Shown piece by piece: positions 26,927 to 35,420 of a stretch of 64,000 nucleotides of DNA (positions are counted from its first letter, which is position 1; each line of letters opens with the position of its first letter). Origin of the DNA: Sulfuricurvum sp. (GTDB lineage: Bacteria > Campylobacterota > Campylobacteria > Campylobacterales > Sulfurimonadaceae); NCBI GenBank assembly GCA_020721585.1, contig DYMK01000003.1:109706-173705 (forward strand), read 5' to 3'. The translations under genes and the position numbers were made by a program. The notes under the pieces are model-generated. The model was not told where the DNA came from and searched no databases. It was given only the letters and a program-made list of their open reading frames with translations.

Positions 26927-27343
26927 ATGAAGACAGAAATTATCAATTATTTTCGCACATTACCAAAAGATGATAACGGTCATTTCATAATTGGAAACGT
27001 TAATTCAATCATTGTTCATACCATCCACGCTAACGTCTCCCATATTGTTATGAGCGAAATGAGTTTGGTCAAAAATATGAAACATCATGAAGATTTGGAT
27101 ATTCTTGATTACCAAAAACTTTCCTACATCCTGAGTCACTACCATACCATTATCCAAGATGGTGAAAAAACCGTGGGGGTTATCCATATCGAAGAGCATA
27201 AATACTATTTTGCCCTCAAAGCAACGGCATCGGGCAAAGCGATTTTTATGACTTCGTTTAGAAAAACAAGTGATCTTGATTTGAAAAGATTGAAGAAAAA
27301 AGTGGAGAAGAAGAGAGCTTTTTTGATTTTTGGGAGTTTGTGA
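26927..27343 (+). CDS. PBECR-like putative RNase toxin
   Basis: 138 residues without signal peptide. The middle (VSHIVMSEMSLVKNMKHHEDL, then DYQKLSYILSH) followed by GVIHIEEHKYYFALKATASG and FMTSF matches, by eye, the order of the phage barnase-EndoU-colicin-RelE-like (PBECR) nuclease domains: helix, basic loop, beta strands ending in a T/S-x-F motif. These often sit in phage-encoded or polymorphic toxins. It stands alone, with no antitoxin-sized gene beside it, and no clear ribosome site precedes the ATG. The structured element at 27346 begins right after its stop. The assignment is tentative. Confidence 0.45.
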   Translation: MKTEIINYFRTLPKDDNGHFIIGNVNSIIVHTIHANVSHIVMSEMSLVKNMKHHEDLDILDYQKLSYILSHYHTIIQDGEKTVGVIHIEEHKYYFALKATASGKAIFMTSFRKTSDLDLKRLKKKVEKKRAFLIFGSL

Positions 27344-27345
27344 AG

Positions 27346-27434
27346 CCAAAAGGTGAAGGACTCTCACCCCCTTCTAAGACCCGTTCCTAATAAAAGGCGG
27401 TACGGCCGAGAGATTCACCGCGTTTCCCTTTTGG
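27346..27434. ncRNA. Structured 89-base element of unknown class
   Basis: The outer arms CCAAAAGG (27346-27353) and CCTTTTGG (27427-27434) pair perfectly, with inner hairpins GGTGA/TCACC (27352-27368) and GCGGT/ACCGC (about 27397-27421). Read on the minus strand it starts AAAAGGGAAACGCGGTGAAT, close to the conserved 5' core of cobalamin riboswitches (AAAAGGGAA..GGTG.AA), but the 3' B12-box is not recognisable and no cobalamin gene lies downstream on that strand. It may be an RNA gene, a decayed riboswitch or a paired terminator. Nothing else is seen in 27435-27532 beyond a TAACG direct repeat. Confidence 0.35.
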
Positions 27435-27532
27435 TAACGTCAAAATTGTAACGCGTCTTGAGGGTGTTGTCAATAGTTACTTTTTACCATATAGTACTCA
27501 AATTGAGTTTTGTGGAATACTGCTCCTAAAAA

Positions 27533-27934
27533 CTATCGAAGATAGAGAATCATACTCCCAAGCATCACCATCAATGAAACCAAAAAAGCATTTTTACTTT
27601 CACGTGAGATAATCCAATCTTCGCGTTCTTCATCACTCTTTGCTTGAAGATAACGGCGATGTTTAAGCGAAAAATAAAACGCTTGAAACACAACAAGTCC
27701 CGCGACACAATAGGGTGCGAAAGGGTGAGCTAAGAGTAAAACGACACCACTAAGGAAGGTCAAAGCACCCACCCCATAGCCATAATAAGCGGTCAGTTTC
27801 TCCTCTTGTTGCCCTTGAAGGGCAGTGAGTATCTCATCATAAACGTCCGTTGTTCGGCTCTTTTTAAAGATCATAATGCCCCCAAAAATCCACAGTAATC
27901 CAAACCCACGCAAAATCCATTCGATTATTTCCAT
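27533..27934 (-). CDS. Small integral membrane protein, 133 residues
   Basis: Four hydrophobic stretches: WILRGFGLLWIFGGIMIF, a glycine-rich span near 52-68, a span with PYCVAGLVVFQAFYFSL, and a C-terminal span. Charged loops lie between. I do not recognise a family. A TTAAAGG-type site precedes its ATG. The tRNA-Gly gene begins 170 bases upstream on the same strand. Confidence 0.65.
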   Translation of the reverse strand: MEIIEWILRGFGLLWIFGGIMIFKKSRTTDVYDEILTALQGQQEEKLTAYYGYGVGALTFLSGVVLLLAHPFAPYCVAGLVVFQAFYFSLKHRRYLQAKSDEEREDWIISRESKNAFLVSLMVMLGSMILYLR

Positions 27935-28103
27935 CGCTCATTCCTTTAACCCCTATTTTTGTTTTTAGATTATAGCAAAAAAAATTTAGAGGAAAAACCC
28001 TAATCCACAGTTCAATGCGTTCACGGCAAACGGATACATTAAAGTACTTTTTCTGTGAATGGAGATAGTAATGAAAAAAAAGATTGTTTAAAAAAAGAGG
28101 AAG

Positions 28104-28180
<77 letters not shown>

Positions 28181-28232
28181 ATCACTGGGAGAATTATAGG
28201 AAACTCTTCCTTAAAATTCCGTGCTATTGTCC

Positions 28233-29276
28233 TTAAATTTTATCAATTCCCACCAAAGTCACCTGATTTAATACCCCTTTAGACTCCTTAAGGGCTTGAA
28301 TCGTATCGGGGTGGGGATGACCAATGGCAATGGCGGCTCCTTTACGCTGTGCTAGGGAAACGGCTTGAACAATTTGCCGTTTGATTGCAGCCACCCCCGC
28401 ATCATGATCCAAAAAAACATCCCGCCCAAGATAGGGGATACGAAGCGATTCTTCCACCTCTTTGGCTTTGCTTGTCCCAATGGTGCGACTGTCCACAAAC
28501 CGTAGTCCATTGGCACTCAAAGCCATCATCAATCGCTCCATTGCGGGTTTGTCGGCGGTAAATTTAGAACCTGTATGATTATTCACATAATGGGCGTTGG
28601 GATAAAGCTGTTTGATTTTTTGGATTTGTGCATCAATGGTCGCTTGAGAATCGGTTGTACGGAGGGTTATGGTCTCTTCCCCTTTATAATCTACCGCTTC
28701 AAGGGGGAGATGAATCATAGCCCCCGCAATATTTTGTGCCAAAAGTGCCGAATCTTTGTGTCCTGCGGTGGGGGGTAAAAACGACATGACTAAGGGTAAC
28801 CCTGTGGAACGGATCGCGCTAATATCACGTGCTGTACTCACATCATCGATGATAATCACCAGTTTTCCCCCTTTTTGCCCCACAGGGTTGGGATGGGAGG
28901 AGACCACAGGAGGTTTAGGGTGAGAGACAACGGGGGTTGGTTTAGGGGGAAGAGGGACGATATGGGGCTTTACTTGGGCAAGAAGCTTATCCAGTATAGC
29001 ATTTAAACGACGAATCTCCGCCATCTGGTGTCGAATAAGGGCTGTTTCTTGAAAACACTCCTCTTTTGTAGGTTTTGGAACCACCATAGTCGCAAGTTGC
29101 TTGCGTAACAAACGATTCTCTATCTCAAGATGACTTTTTTGTTGCTGCATTTGATACCAGCCCAACACATACCCAATCCCGCCAACAACCAAAACCATAA
29201 TGGTCACGACCAGAACAAAAGCAATATGTTTAAGAGAGAAAGAGGAAAGGGTAAAAAAAGAGAATTTTTTCATCAA
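28233..29276 (-). CDS. Divergent polysaccharide deacetylase (YibQ-like), membrane-anchored
   Basis: A 347-residue protein with one N-terminal membrane span (HIAFVLVVTIMVLVVGGIGY), a coiled-coil/proline-rich linker, and the divergent polysaccharide deacetylase domain from about 138 (KLVIIIDDVSTARD, LPLVMSFLPP, MIHLPLEAVDY, NNHTGSKFT, RFVDSRTI, DVFLDHD, AIAIGHPHPDT). It acts in the periplasm on an unidentified polymer. In Campylobacter ilvC is followed by a similar gene, and the same order appears here. A second ATG three bases on is equally possible. Confidence 0.85.
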   Translation of the reverse strand: MMKKFSFFTLSSFSLKHIAFVLVVTIMVLVVGGIGYVLGWYQMQQQKSHLEIENRLLRKQLATMVVPKPTKEECFQETALIRHQMAEIRRLNAILDKLLAQVKPHIVPLPPKPTPVVSHPKPPVVSSHPNPVGQKGGKLVIIIDDVSTARDISAIRSTGLPLVMSFLPPTAGHKDSALLAQNIAGAMIHLPLEAVDYKGEETITLRTTDSQATIDAQIQKIKQLYPNAHYVNNHTGSKFTADKPAMERLMMALSANGLRFVDSRTIGTSKAKEVEESLRIPYLGRDVFLDHDAGVAAIKRQIVQAVSLAQRKGAAIAIGHPHPDTIQALKESKGVLNQVTLVGIDKI

Positions 29277-29311
29277 AAAACATTTATGTTAAATTTGTAT
29301 TTTAGGGCTGG

Positions 29312-29331
29312 ATTCCCGCCTTCGCGGGAAT
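29312..29331. repeat. REP-like hairpin between ilvC and the deacetylase gene
   Basis: ATTCCCGC (29312-29319) pairs with GCGGGAAT (29324-29331) over a four-base loop, and GACG follows. This is a common dispersed repeat or terminator shape in proteobacteria. It sits between two genes of one strand and could trim or stop the ilvC transcript. Confidence 0.5.
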
Positions 29332-29351
29332 GACGAGATTAAAAGCAGTTC

Positions 29352-30449
<1,098 letters not shown>

Positions 30450-30546
30450 TTAGCATACCCTTAGAAGCCACGGCTAACTTTTCCTTTTACCCCCAAACAA
30501 CCATTGCGTGCTACAATTCACCCAAAAAACAGAGGGGTAACGCACG

Positions 30547-31185
30547 ATGAAAAAATTTAACCTTTTTACTGAGATTATTGTTGTCGCCAAAAACGATTTC
30601 GCACGAGCGATCAATTCCGCCAAAAAATTTGCCATTAGCTATGAGGGGAAGATTCTTTATGAACCATTTTCCCCTACGCTCATCTCTATTTTTGAGGGTT
30701 CCATCGCCCCCCTTTCTCCCCTTGCGAAGGATCTTTCCCGTCCGATGAGTACGATGCTAGGCAGTAATTATAAAATTGTAGAAGATGGTGATCGTATTTT
30801 GATCAAAGCTTCGGGGGCATGGCAAGAGATCATCGGATATAACCAAAAACGCTCTTTGTACAATGATACCACGGCGGATGGTATTGATACCTTTTTAGAT
30901 AAAGACCTCGAAGCAATAGGATGGCATGCCACTGAGTTTTCGATTGGTTATCGGGAGATCGTCGAACAGTTTGAGGGGCAGTGTGAGGGGATTTTGCTGT
31001 GCATTGAGCAAGAATCACCGTATCAATTTAGTGGATTGGGATTTCTCTTTGATCTTGATCATGCCCGTAAAATCGCCTTTGAGTATTGTGTAACAACAAT
31101 TAATGATAAACTAAAAAACGATGCAGATTTTGCCACCCTCACGAAAGATGAAGCAGAAGCGGCGGAGTATTTTAAGGCTTTATAA
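30547..31185 (+). CDS. Conserved protein of unknown function, 212 residues
   Basis: A soluble acidic protein beginning MKKFNLFTEIIVVAKNDF. I recognise no domain; it looks like a conserved campylobacterotal unknown. No signal peptide or membrane span. GAGGGGTAACGC precedes the ATG. The stop lies five bases before the -35 of the sRNA promoter at 31190, so that promoter overlaps its 3' end. Confidence 0.6.
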   Translation: MKKFNLFTEIIVVAKNDFARAINSAKKFAISYEGKILYEPFSPTLISIFEGSIAPLSPLAKDLSRPMSTMLGSNYKIVEDGDRILIKASGAWQEIIGYNQKRSLYNDTTADGIDTFLDKDLEAIGWHATEFSIGYREIVEQFEGQCEGILLCIEQESPYQFSGLGFLFDLDHARKIAFEYCVTTINDKLKNDADFATLTKDEAEAAEYFKAL

Positions 31186-31189
31186 ACCC

Positions 31190-31217
31190 TTGACAATACC
31201 AAGTGTTTTGATATAAT
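31190..31217 (+). promoter_or_regulatory. Consensus sigma-70 promoter
   Basis: TTGACA (31190-31195) and TATAAT (31212-31217) are both perfect, spaced by 16 bases. Transcription would start near 31223-31225. It precedes a short terminator-ended RNA, not a long gene. Confidence 0.85.
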
Positions 31218-31223
31218 TTTGGA

Positions 31224-31299
31224 TGTGAATAGTAACTTCGTTTCGTTTAATGGAGTGGCAATAGGCTGAGGGAGTAATTAACCCTCGGCCTTTTTTTTT
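31224..31299 (+). ncRNA. Short RNA with intrinsic terminator, candidate antitoxin RNA
   Basis: From the consensus promoter to the T-run is about 75 bases. The 3' end is an intrinsic terminator: GGCTGAGGG (31264-31272) pairs with CCCTCGGCC (31282-31290), followed by nine T. The 5' part has two antisense blocks: 31224-31234 matches the reverse complement of 31342-31352, and 31236-31248 matches that of 31310-31322 (one G-U). These flank the ribosome site and start of a 19-codon hydrophobic peptide on the same strand. The RNA could block its translation in trans, or the same bases could pair within a read-through transcript. Confidence 0.6.
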
Positions 31300-31331
31300 G
31301 CCCTCCAAAAAATGAAACGAAGGGAGTCTTT

Positions 31332-31391
31332 ATGGAGAAGATACTATTCACACTTGTTCTTCTGTGCATTTTTGCACCACTGTTGCATTAG
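31332..31391 (+). CDS. 19-residue hydrophobic peptide, type I toxin-like
   Basis: The frame encodes MEKILFTLVLLCIFAPLLH, one short hydrophobic helix with charged start, similar in size and character to Ibs-type toxin peptides; no sequence match is claimed. AGGGAG (31321-31326) is an excellent ribosome site. It is bracketed by RNA pairing blocks: an upstream RNA complementary to both sides, and downstream CTCCCTTC (31421-31428) complementary to GAAGGGAG at the ribosome site. A leader peptide for the downstream metal-related genes is the main alternative. Confidence 0.5.
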   Translation: MEKILFTLVLLCIFAPLLH

Positions 31392-31398
31392 CTTCAGC

Positions 31399-31428
31399 GC
31401 CAAGGGGTTATGCCCCTTGGCTCCCTTC
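31399..31428 (+). terminator. Strong hairpin after the peptide, with anti-ribosome-site tail
   Basis: GCCAAGGGG (31399-31407) pairs with CCCCTTGGC (31413-31421). The following TCCCTTC completes a segment complementary to the peptide's ribosome site (31319-31326). There is only a weak T-run, so regulation by structure is as likely as termination. Confidence 0.55.
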
Positions 31429-31548
31429 ATTTATGAACTATTTTTCTTTTTCTTCACTGTTGCACTTTAAACGTGAATGGGTGAACAAAGAGAAAGCCAA
31501 AGGATTTTTTGGGTTATAATTCCACCTACTAAACACTAAGGAGAGAGG

Positions 31549-31806
31549 ATGCGCACATTTAGACGACTGTTTGCCATACTCTTTATCCTCTCCCTTTTTG
31601 TGGGCGTTGTCCATCAACTCAACCATACGCACCATACAGGAGATGTGTGTGAAGTGTGTCTTTTCGCGCACTCCCCTGCCCTTATCGACCAAGCCATTAT
31701 GCTTTCCTCTCTTTATATCGCTTTTGAATCGTTTGCTCCACCCAAAGTGTCGCGATCTGCCCAATACACACTCCTAACACGAAACCGTTCCCCTCCTTTA
31801 GTCTAA
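31549..31806 (+). CDS. Small His/Cys-rich membrane-anchored protein
   Basis: 85 residues. The hydrophobic start (LFAILFILSLFVGVVHQL) is a signal anchor; then HQLNHTHHTGDVCEVCLFAH gives a cluster of histidines and a CxxC, which looks able to hold a metal ion in the periplasm. A GGAGAGAGG ribosome site precedes ATG 31549. It lies 50 bases before a TonB-dependent receptor with its own CxxC in the plug, so both may take part in uptake of one metal. Gene family not named. Confidence 0.65.
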   Translation: MRTFRRLFAILFILSLFVGVVHQLNHTHHTGDVCEVCLFAHSPALIDQAIMLSSLYIAFESFAPPKVSRSAQYTLLTRNRSPPLV

Positions 31807-31857
31807 CTTTTTTTACCCCCACACCAACAACCATTTTTAATTTTATAGGATATTTTT

Positions 31858-33930
31858 ATGAAAAAAACACTCTCTATCATTGCGTGTGCAATGCTCTCAA
31901 CCGTTGCATTGGGTGATGAACTCTCAACGATTACTGTCCACAGTACACCAGCTTCCTTGGTTCAACTCAATGGAACGGTCAAAGATGTGGTCGAAAAGAC
32001 CGAAGTGATCACCACTCAAGAGATAAGCCAAATCCACTCTTCCACCCTTGCAGAGGTCATTGACCATCAAGCAGGCGTCAATGTTACCACAGGGTGTTCG
32101 ATTTGTGGTCTTAAACGCTTACAAATGAACGGTCTTAAAGGGGAACATACGACAGTTTTAGTCGATGGGATACCGTTTAATTCGACCGTTTCAAGTTTTT
32201 ATGGGATGGATGCCATTGGCACCGCTGACATCGAAACCATCGAGATCACCCGTGGATCGGGGGCTTCTCTTACTTCTCCTGAAGCCATTGGGGGAACCAT
32301 CAACATCATCCCCAAAAAACCACGCAAAAATGGGGCTGTATTGGATCTCTCTATGGGGACATTGGGAACCAAAAATTTTACATTTGTGACTGAAGCGATG
32401 AGCAGCGATAAAAAAACGGGCTTCCTTTTTTCGGCTGCTTCGCATACCCAAGGGCAAGTCGATAATGACCATAATGGAATTAGCGAATCCCCTAGCATGA
32501 AAAATGAATCCCTCTCCTTGATGGTCACCCACCAATTTTCGCCCTATGACGCGCTTGAATTCAAAATATCCCATTTTACCTCCGATGTGTTGGGAGGGAT
32601 TATGATCTCAGAATCCTCCGCAGCGGCAAACTACAATTCTGCCCTTGACGATGCTTCATTTTTGAACCAAAATGTCACCCATACCTATACCGGTCAACCG
32701 ATGCAAATGTTAGAACGAATTAACACCACCCGTGATGAAGCCTACCTCAAAGAGCGACACACCCTCAACAACACCCTAAATCTCACCACAACACTCGCCT
32801 TTGCCCAACAAAAACAAGACTCACTCTACGAAGGGGCAGATTACAAAAACATTGATAGAACCTATTTTGGAGACCTCAAAATTGATCATGCCCTCACCGA
32901 TCACCATTTTCTTACCTATGGGATGGATGCCAAAAAAGAGACTTCCCGTTCCCAATCCTACTTTTATTATGATCTTAATGGACGGGACAAAGATGATTTT
33001 GATTACACGGCATTGGGTCTGTATGGACAAGATGCGTGGATGATAGATGATAAAAATGAACTAACCTTTGCCCTACGCGGTGCGAACATCACCACCAACT
33101 GGCGCGCTCAAACGGCTCAAAAAAATGAAATTGATAAAACGTTGTTGGTTCCACGACTGCTGTATCGTCACAATCATACCCTTGATCTCACCTCACGGTT
33201 GAGCGCGGGTATGGGTTATCGCTCACCACTGACTTTTTTTGAATCCGAACATGGATTACTCAACAACGGATTTGCGATGAGTATTACCGACATCGAACAA
33301 TCCCATGGTGCTTCATACGCTCTTGCTTACAGTAAAAATGGGTTTAGTATCACCGGTTCCACCGCGTATACGAACGTTAAAAATTTAGCCTACATTGATA
33401 CTTCAGCCCTTATTCCAACCTTACGTAACGCTCCCGAAGCGGTCACCGTCACCAATGGAGATATAACGGTTGGGTACACCCTTAGCGATACCCTCTCGCT
33501 TTCGGGAAGTTACGAAACCTATCACTATGACCATGCCTATAAATCGCATCTTGCACTGGCATCCATCGAACAACGCGCCCGTTTGAGTGTCGATTATGAT
33601 CTCAATGGATGGGACATTTACACAGAAGCGACATGGGTAGGTGCGCGGGATTTGGCTCCGTATGGATACACCGATCGCGCCAATGACCTCACCCTCACCT
33701 CCCCTAAAATGACCACGGCACCGGCGTATACGACCGTGGATATGAAAGTTTCTAAAACGATTACGAAAAATTTTACCGCGTACGCAGGGGCAAAAAATTT
33801 ATTTAATTATGTCCAGACAACGACCGAATCACCGCTGTTTTATGATGGAAGTGGCAGTTTTGGGTCAAGCCATATTTGGGGACCTTTACGGGGACGAACA
33901 CTCTATGCGGGGATAAAAATGGTATTTTAA
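31858..33930 (+). CDS. TonB-dependent outer-membrane receptor with CxxC plug motif
   Basis: A 690-residue receptor. A signal peptide (IIACAMLSTVALGD), a TonB box region with STITVHST, a plug domain and a beta barrel ending in Phe (AGIKMVF) are visible. The plug contains TTGCSICGLKRLQMNGLKGEH, a CxxC at the surface of a plug loop, which is seen in metal-linked receptors rather than siderophore ones. The substrate is likely a metal ion or metal complex such as copper, but this is inference. It follows the His/Cys-rich small protein. GATATTTTT before ATG 31858 is a weak site; AGGA is at 31847-31850. Confidence 0.88.
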   Translation: MKKTLSIIACAMLSTVALGDELSTITVHSTPASLVQLNGTVKDVVEKTEVITTQEISQIHSSTLAEVIDHQAGVNVTTGCSICGLKRLQMNGLKGEHTTVLVDGIPFNSTVSSFYGMDAIGTADIETIEITRGSGASLTSPEAIGGTINIIPKKPRKNGAVLDLSMGTLGTKNFTFVTEAMSSDKKTGFLFSAASHTQGQVDNDHNGISESPSMKNESLSLMVTHQFSPYDALEFKISHFTSDVLGGIMISESSAAANYNSALDDASFLNQNVTHTYTGQPMQMLERINTTRDEAYLKERHTLNNTLNLTTTLAFAQQKQDSLYEGADYKNIDRTYFGDLKIDHALTDHHFLTYGMDAKKETSRSQSYFYYDLNGRDKDDFDYTALGLYGQDAWMIDDKNELTFALRGANITTNWRAQTAQKNEIDKTLLVPRLLYRHNHTLDLTSRLSAGMGYRSPLTFFESEHGLLNNGFAMSITDIEQSHGASYALAYSKNGFSITGSTAYTNVKNLAYIDTSALIPTLRNAPEAVTVTNGDITVGYTLSDTLSLSGSYETYHYDHAYKSHLALASIEQRARLSVDYDLNGWDIYTEATWVGARDLAPYGYTDRANDLTLTSPKMTTAPAYTTVDMKVSKTITKNFTAYAGAKNLFNYVQTTTESPLFYDGSGSFGSSHIWGPLRGRTLYAGIKMVF

Positions 33931-33946
33931 GGAGAAAAAAGAGGTG

Positions 33947-33968
33947 ATCGTCTCCCAAAAGAGACGAT
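33947..33968. terminator. Bidirectional terminator between TonB receptor and cytochrome
   Basis: ATCGTCTC (33947-33954) pairs with GAGACGAT (33961-33968). On the minus strand CTTTTTTC follows, so it fits the end of the cytochrome gene best. Confidence 0.65.
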
Positions 33969-33983
33969 TCAAGGGTTGTTAAC

Positions 33984-34316
33984 TCAACCGCAAGAAGGGA
34001 CGTTGCCTGAATCGTTACCGTATTCGTGCAAGAAATCACGAAGATCCGCTGCATCGCCTTTAAAGGTTTCACCGCCAAAGTAAGCAGCTGATTTATCATT
34101 AGCGTGGGCTTTGATCATTTTTTCCCCATTGTTAGCGAACAAATCGTCCCACTCATCTTGGGTATGCATAGCAGCACCTTTGGTACCATTGCCATGACAG
34201 TTTTTACACGTTTTCAAATAGGTTTTTTGCCCTTTTTTGATGTCCGCTGACGCTGTTGTACTCATCATTCCCACAGCAACAACGGCTGCAAGGAAAAGTG
34301 ATGTTGATTTAGTCAT
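33984..34316 (-). CDS. Small periplasmic c-type cytochrome
   Basis: 110 residues with a signal peptide (FLAAVVAVGMMSTTASA) and one haem site, CKNCH at 37-41. A methionine-based sixth ligand may be M48 or M70. It would carry electrons in the periplasm. It stands apart between the receptor, which converges on it, and the sigma-like gene. Monohaem and short, so a soluble electron shuttle is likely; the partner is unknown. Confidence 0.85.
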   Translation of the reverse strand: MTKSTSLFLAAVVAVGMMSTTASADIKKGQKTYLKTCKNCHGNGTKGAAMHTQDEWDDLFANNGEKMIKAHANDKSAAYFGGETFKGDAADLRDFLHEYGNDSGNVPSCG

Positions 34317-34400
34317 ATCATTCCTTTTGTGTTAAGTGTTAGTGCATCATACCCGACAAAATATAAACGAATGATTAATACGTCAGGTTGCTAAAAAAAT

Positions 34401-34739
34401 TTAGGCTTCATCGTCACTTTGTGTTACTTTTGTGATTTTATTGGCACGCACTTCTTGACGAATCTTCTCTTGGCGAATTTTTCGATATGCCTTATGGTGC
34501 GCTAATTTAAGCTCTTCGACCGTAGAGCCAACCTCATGTGCAATAGCATCGCTGCTTAACCCCGCTTCATTCATCATAACGATTTTAAGCTCTTTTTTGG
34601 TCAAATGACGTTTGAGTGACGCATACAGTTCGCGTTCATCTTCCTCAATTTCGACCGCGTCGCATTCGTAAATACGGGTCAATACATCGCGAATTGTTTT
34701 TTCAGGGTTGTAGCGCAACCAGAGTGAATTTTCTAACAT
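34401..34739 (-). CDS. Small helix-turn-helix-like protein, conserved unknown
   Basis: 112 residues. The middle (LTKKELKIVMMNEAGLSSDAIAHEV) resembles the HTH of sigma-factor region 4, and the tail is highly basic (RKIRQEKIRQEV), so DNA or RNA binding is plausible. The N-terminus (WLRYNPEKTIRDVLTRIYECD) is not recognised. It overlaps serB by seven bases and is probably co-transcribed with it. Confidence 0.6.
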   Translation of the reverse strand: MLENSLWLRYNPEKTIRDVLTRIYECDAVEIEEDERELYASLKRHLTKKELKIVMMNEAGLSSDAIAHEVGSTVEELKLAHHKAYRKIRQEKIRQEVRANKITKVTQSDDEA

Positions 34740-35368
34740 TCGTTAAATACCTTTGTAATAATTTGGGTGAGGTCTTTGGTCTCAATAACAATATTTGCCT
34801 CTTTTTTGAGAATCTCTTTGGCACAAAACGCTACGCGTGTCCCTGCATGGGCGAACATGGAGCGATCATTGGCACCATCGCCTACCACCAACGTCTCTTC
34901 TTCACTCACCCCAAAAAGCCCTTGAAGCCGTCGCAACATATCCCCTTTGGAGGTATCAAACATCATATCTCCCCCCACCAGTCCGGTGAGTTTTCCCTCT
35001 TTGACGTGTAAAATATTGGAAAAATCGGCATCATACCCCAAGATAGTTTGGGCATACGACGTAGCCGTGCGAAAGCCACCGCTAAAACAAACCACTTTAA
35101 TGTCCCGCTTTTTCAGCTGGGCAATGGTCTCACGCGCACCGTTCATGTACGGAAGGGTGTGACAAATTTTTTCCACCACACCATAATCAAGCCCCTTTAA
35201 AAGTCCAACCCGCTGTTGTAAACTCTCGAAAAAATCCAATTCCCCCTGCATGGCTTGCTCGGTGATCGCACGCACTTGATCGCCGATCCCCAACGCCTCT
35301 GCAAAAAAATCGATTGTCTCCCCATCCATCAAGGTAGAATCAAAATCAAATACCGCTAACTTAATCAA
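34733..35368 (-). CDS. serB: Phosphoserine phosphatase-like HAD hydrolase
   Basis: The HAD motifs are FDFDSTLMDGE (motif I), VVCFSGGFRTATSY (motif II, Ser), and VVGDGANDRSMFAHAG (motif IV). These match SerB, which removes phosphate from phosphoserine in serine synthesis. The start is a TTG at 35368 with AGGAAG before it; a longer frame to 35401 lacks a site. 211 residues is family length. It overlaps the downstream HTH-like gene by seven bases. Confidence 0.88.
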   Translation of the reverse strand: MIKLAVFDFDSTLMDGETIDFFAEALGIGDQVRAITEQAMQGELDFFESLQQRVGLLKGLDYGVVEKICHTLPYMNGARETIAQLKKRDIKVVCFSGGFRTATSYAQTILGYDADFSNILHVKEGKLTGLVGGDMMFDTSKGDMLRRLQGLFGVSEEETLVVGDGANDRSMFAHAGTRVAFCAKEILKKEANIVIETKDLTQIITKVFNEC

Positions 35369-35420
35369 AATAGACTTCCTACTTTTGTTATAATGGCGCA
35401 ATTATATCTAAAGGCACCTT

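Noticed and set aside
27346..27434. Firm cobalamin riboswitch call
   Set aside because: Only the 5' core resembles it; the B12 box is missing and no fitting gene lies downstream on the minus strand.
29312..29331. Insertion-sequence end
   Set aside because: A lone short palindrome with no transposase or flanking duplication; it is better read as a REP-like hairpin or terminator.
31438..31764. 108-codon frame on the minus strand
   Set aside because: It runs antisense through the small His/Cys-rich gene, has no ribosome site and no sensible protein features.
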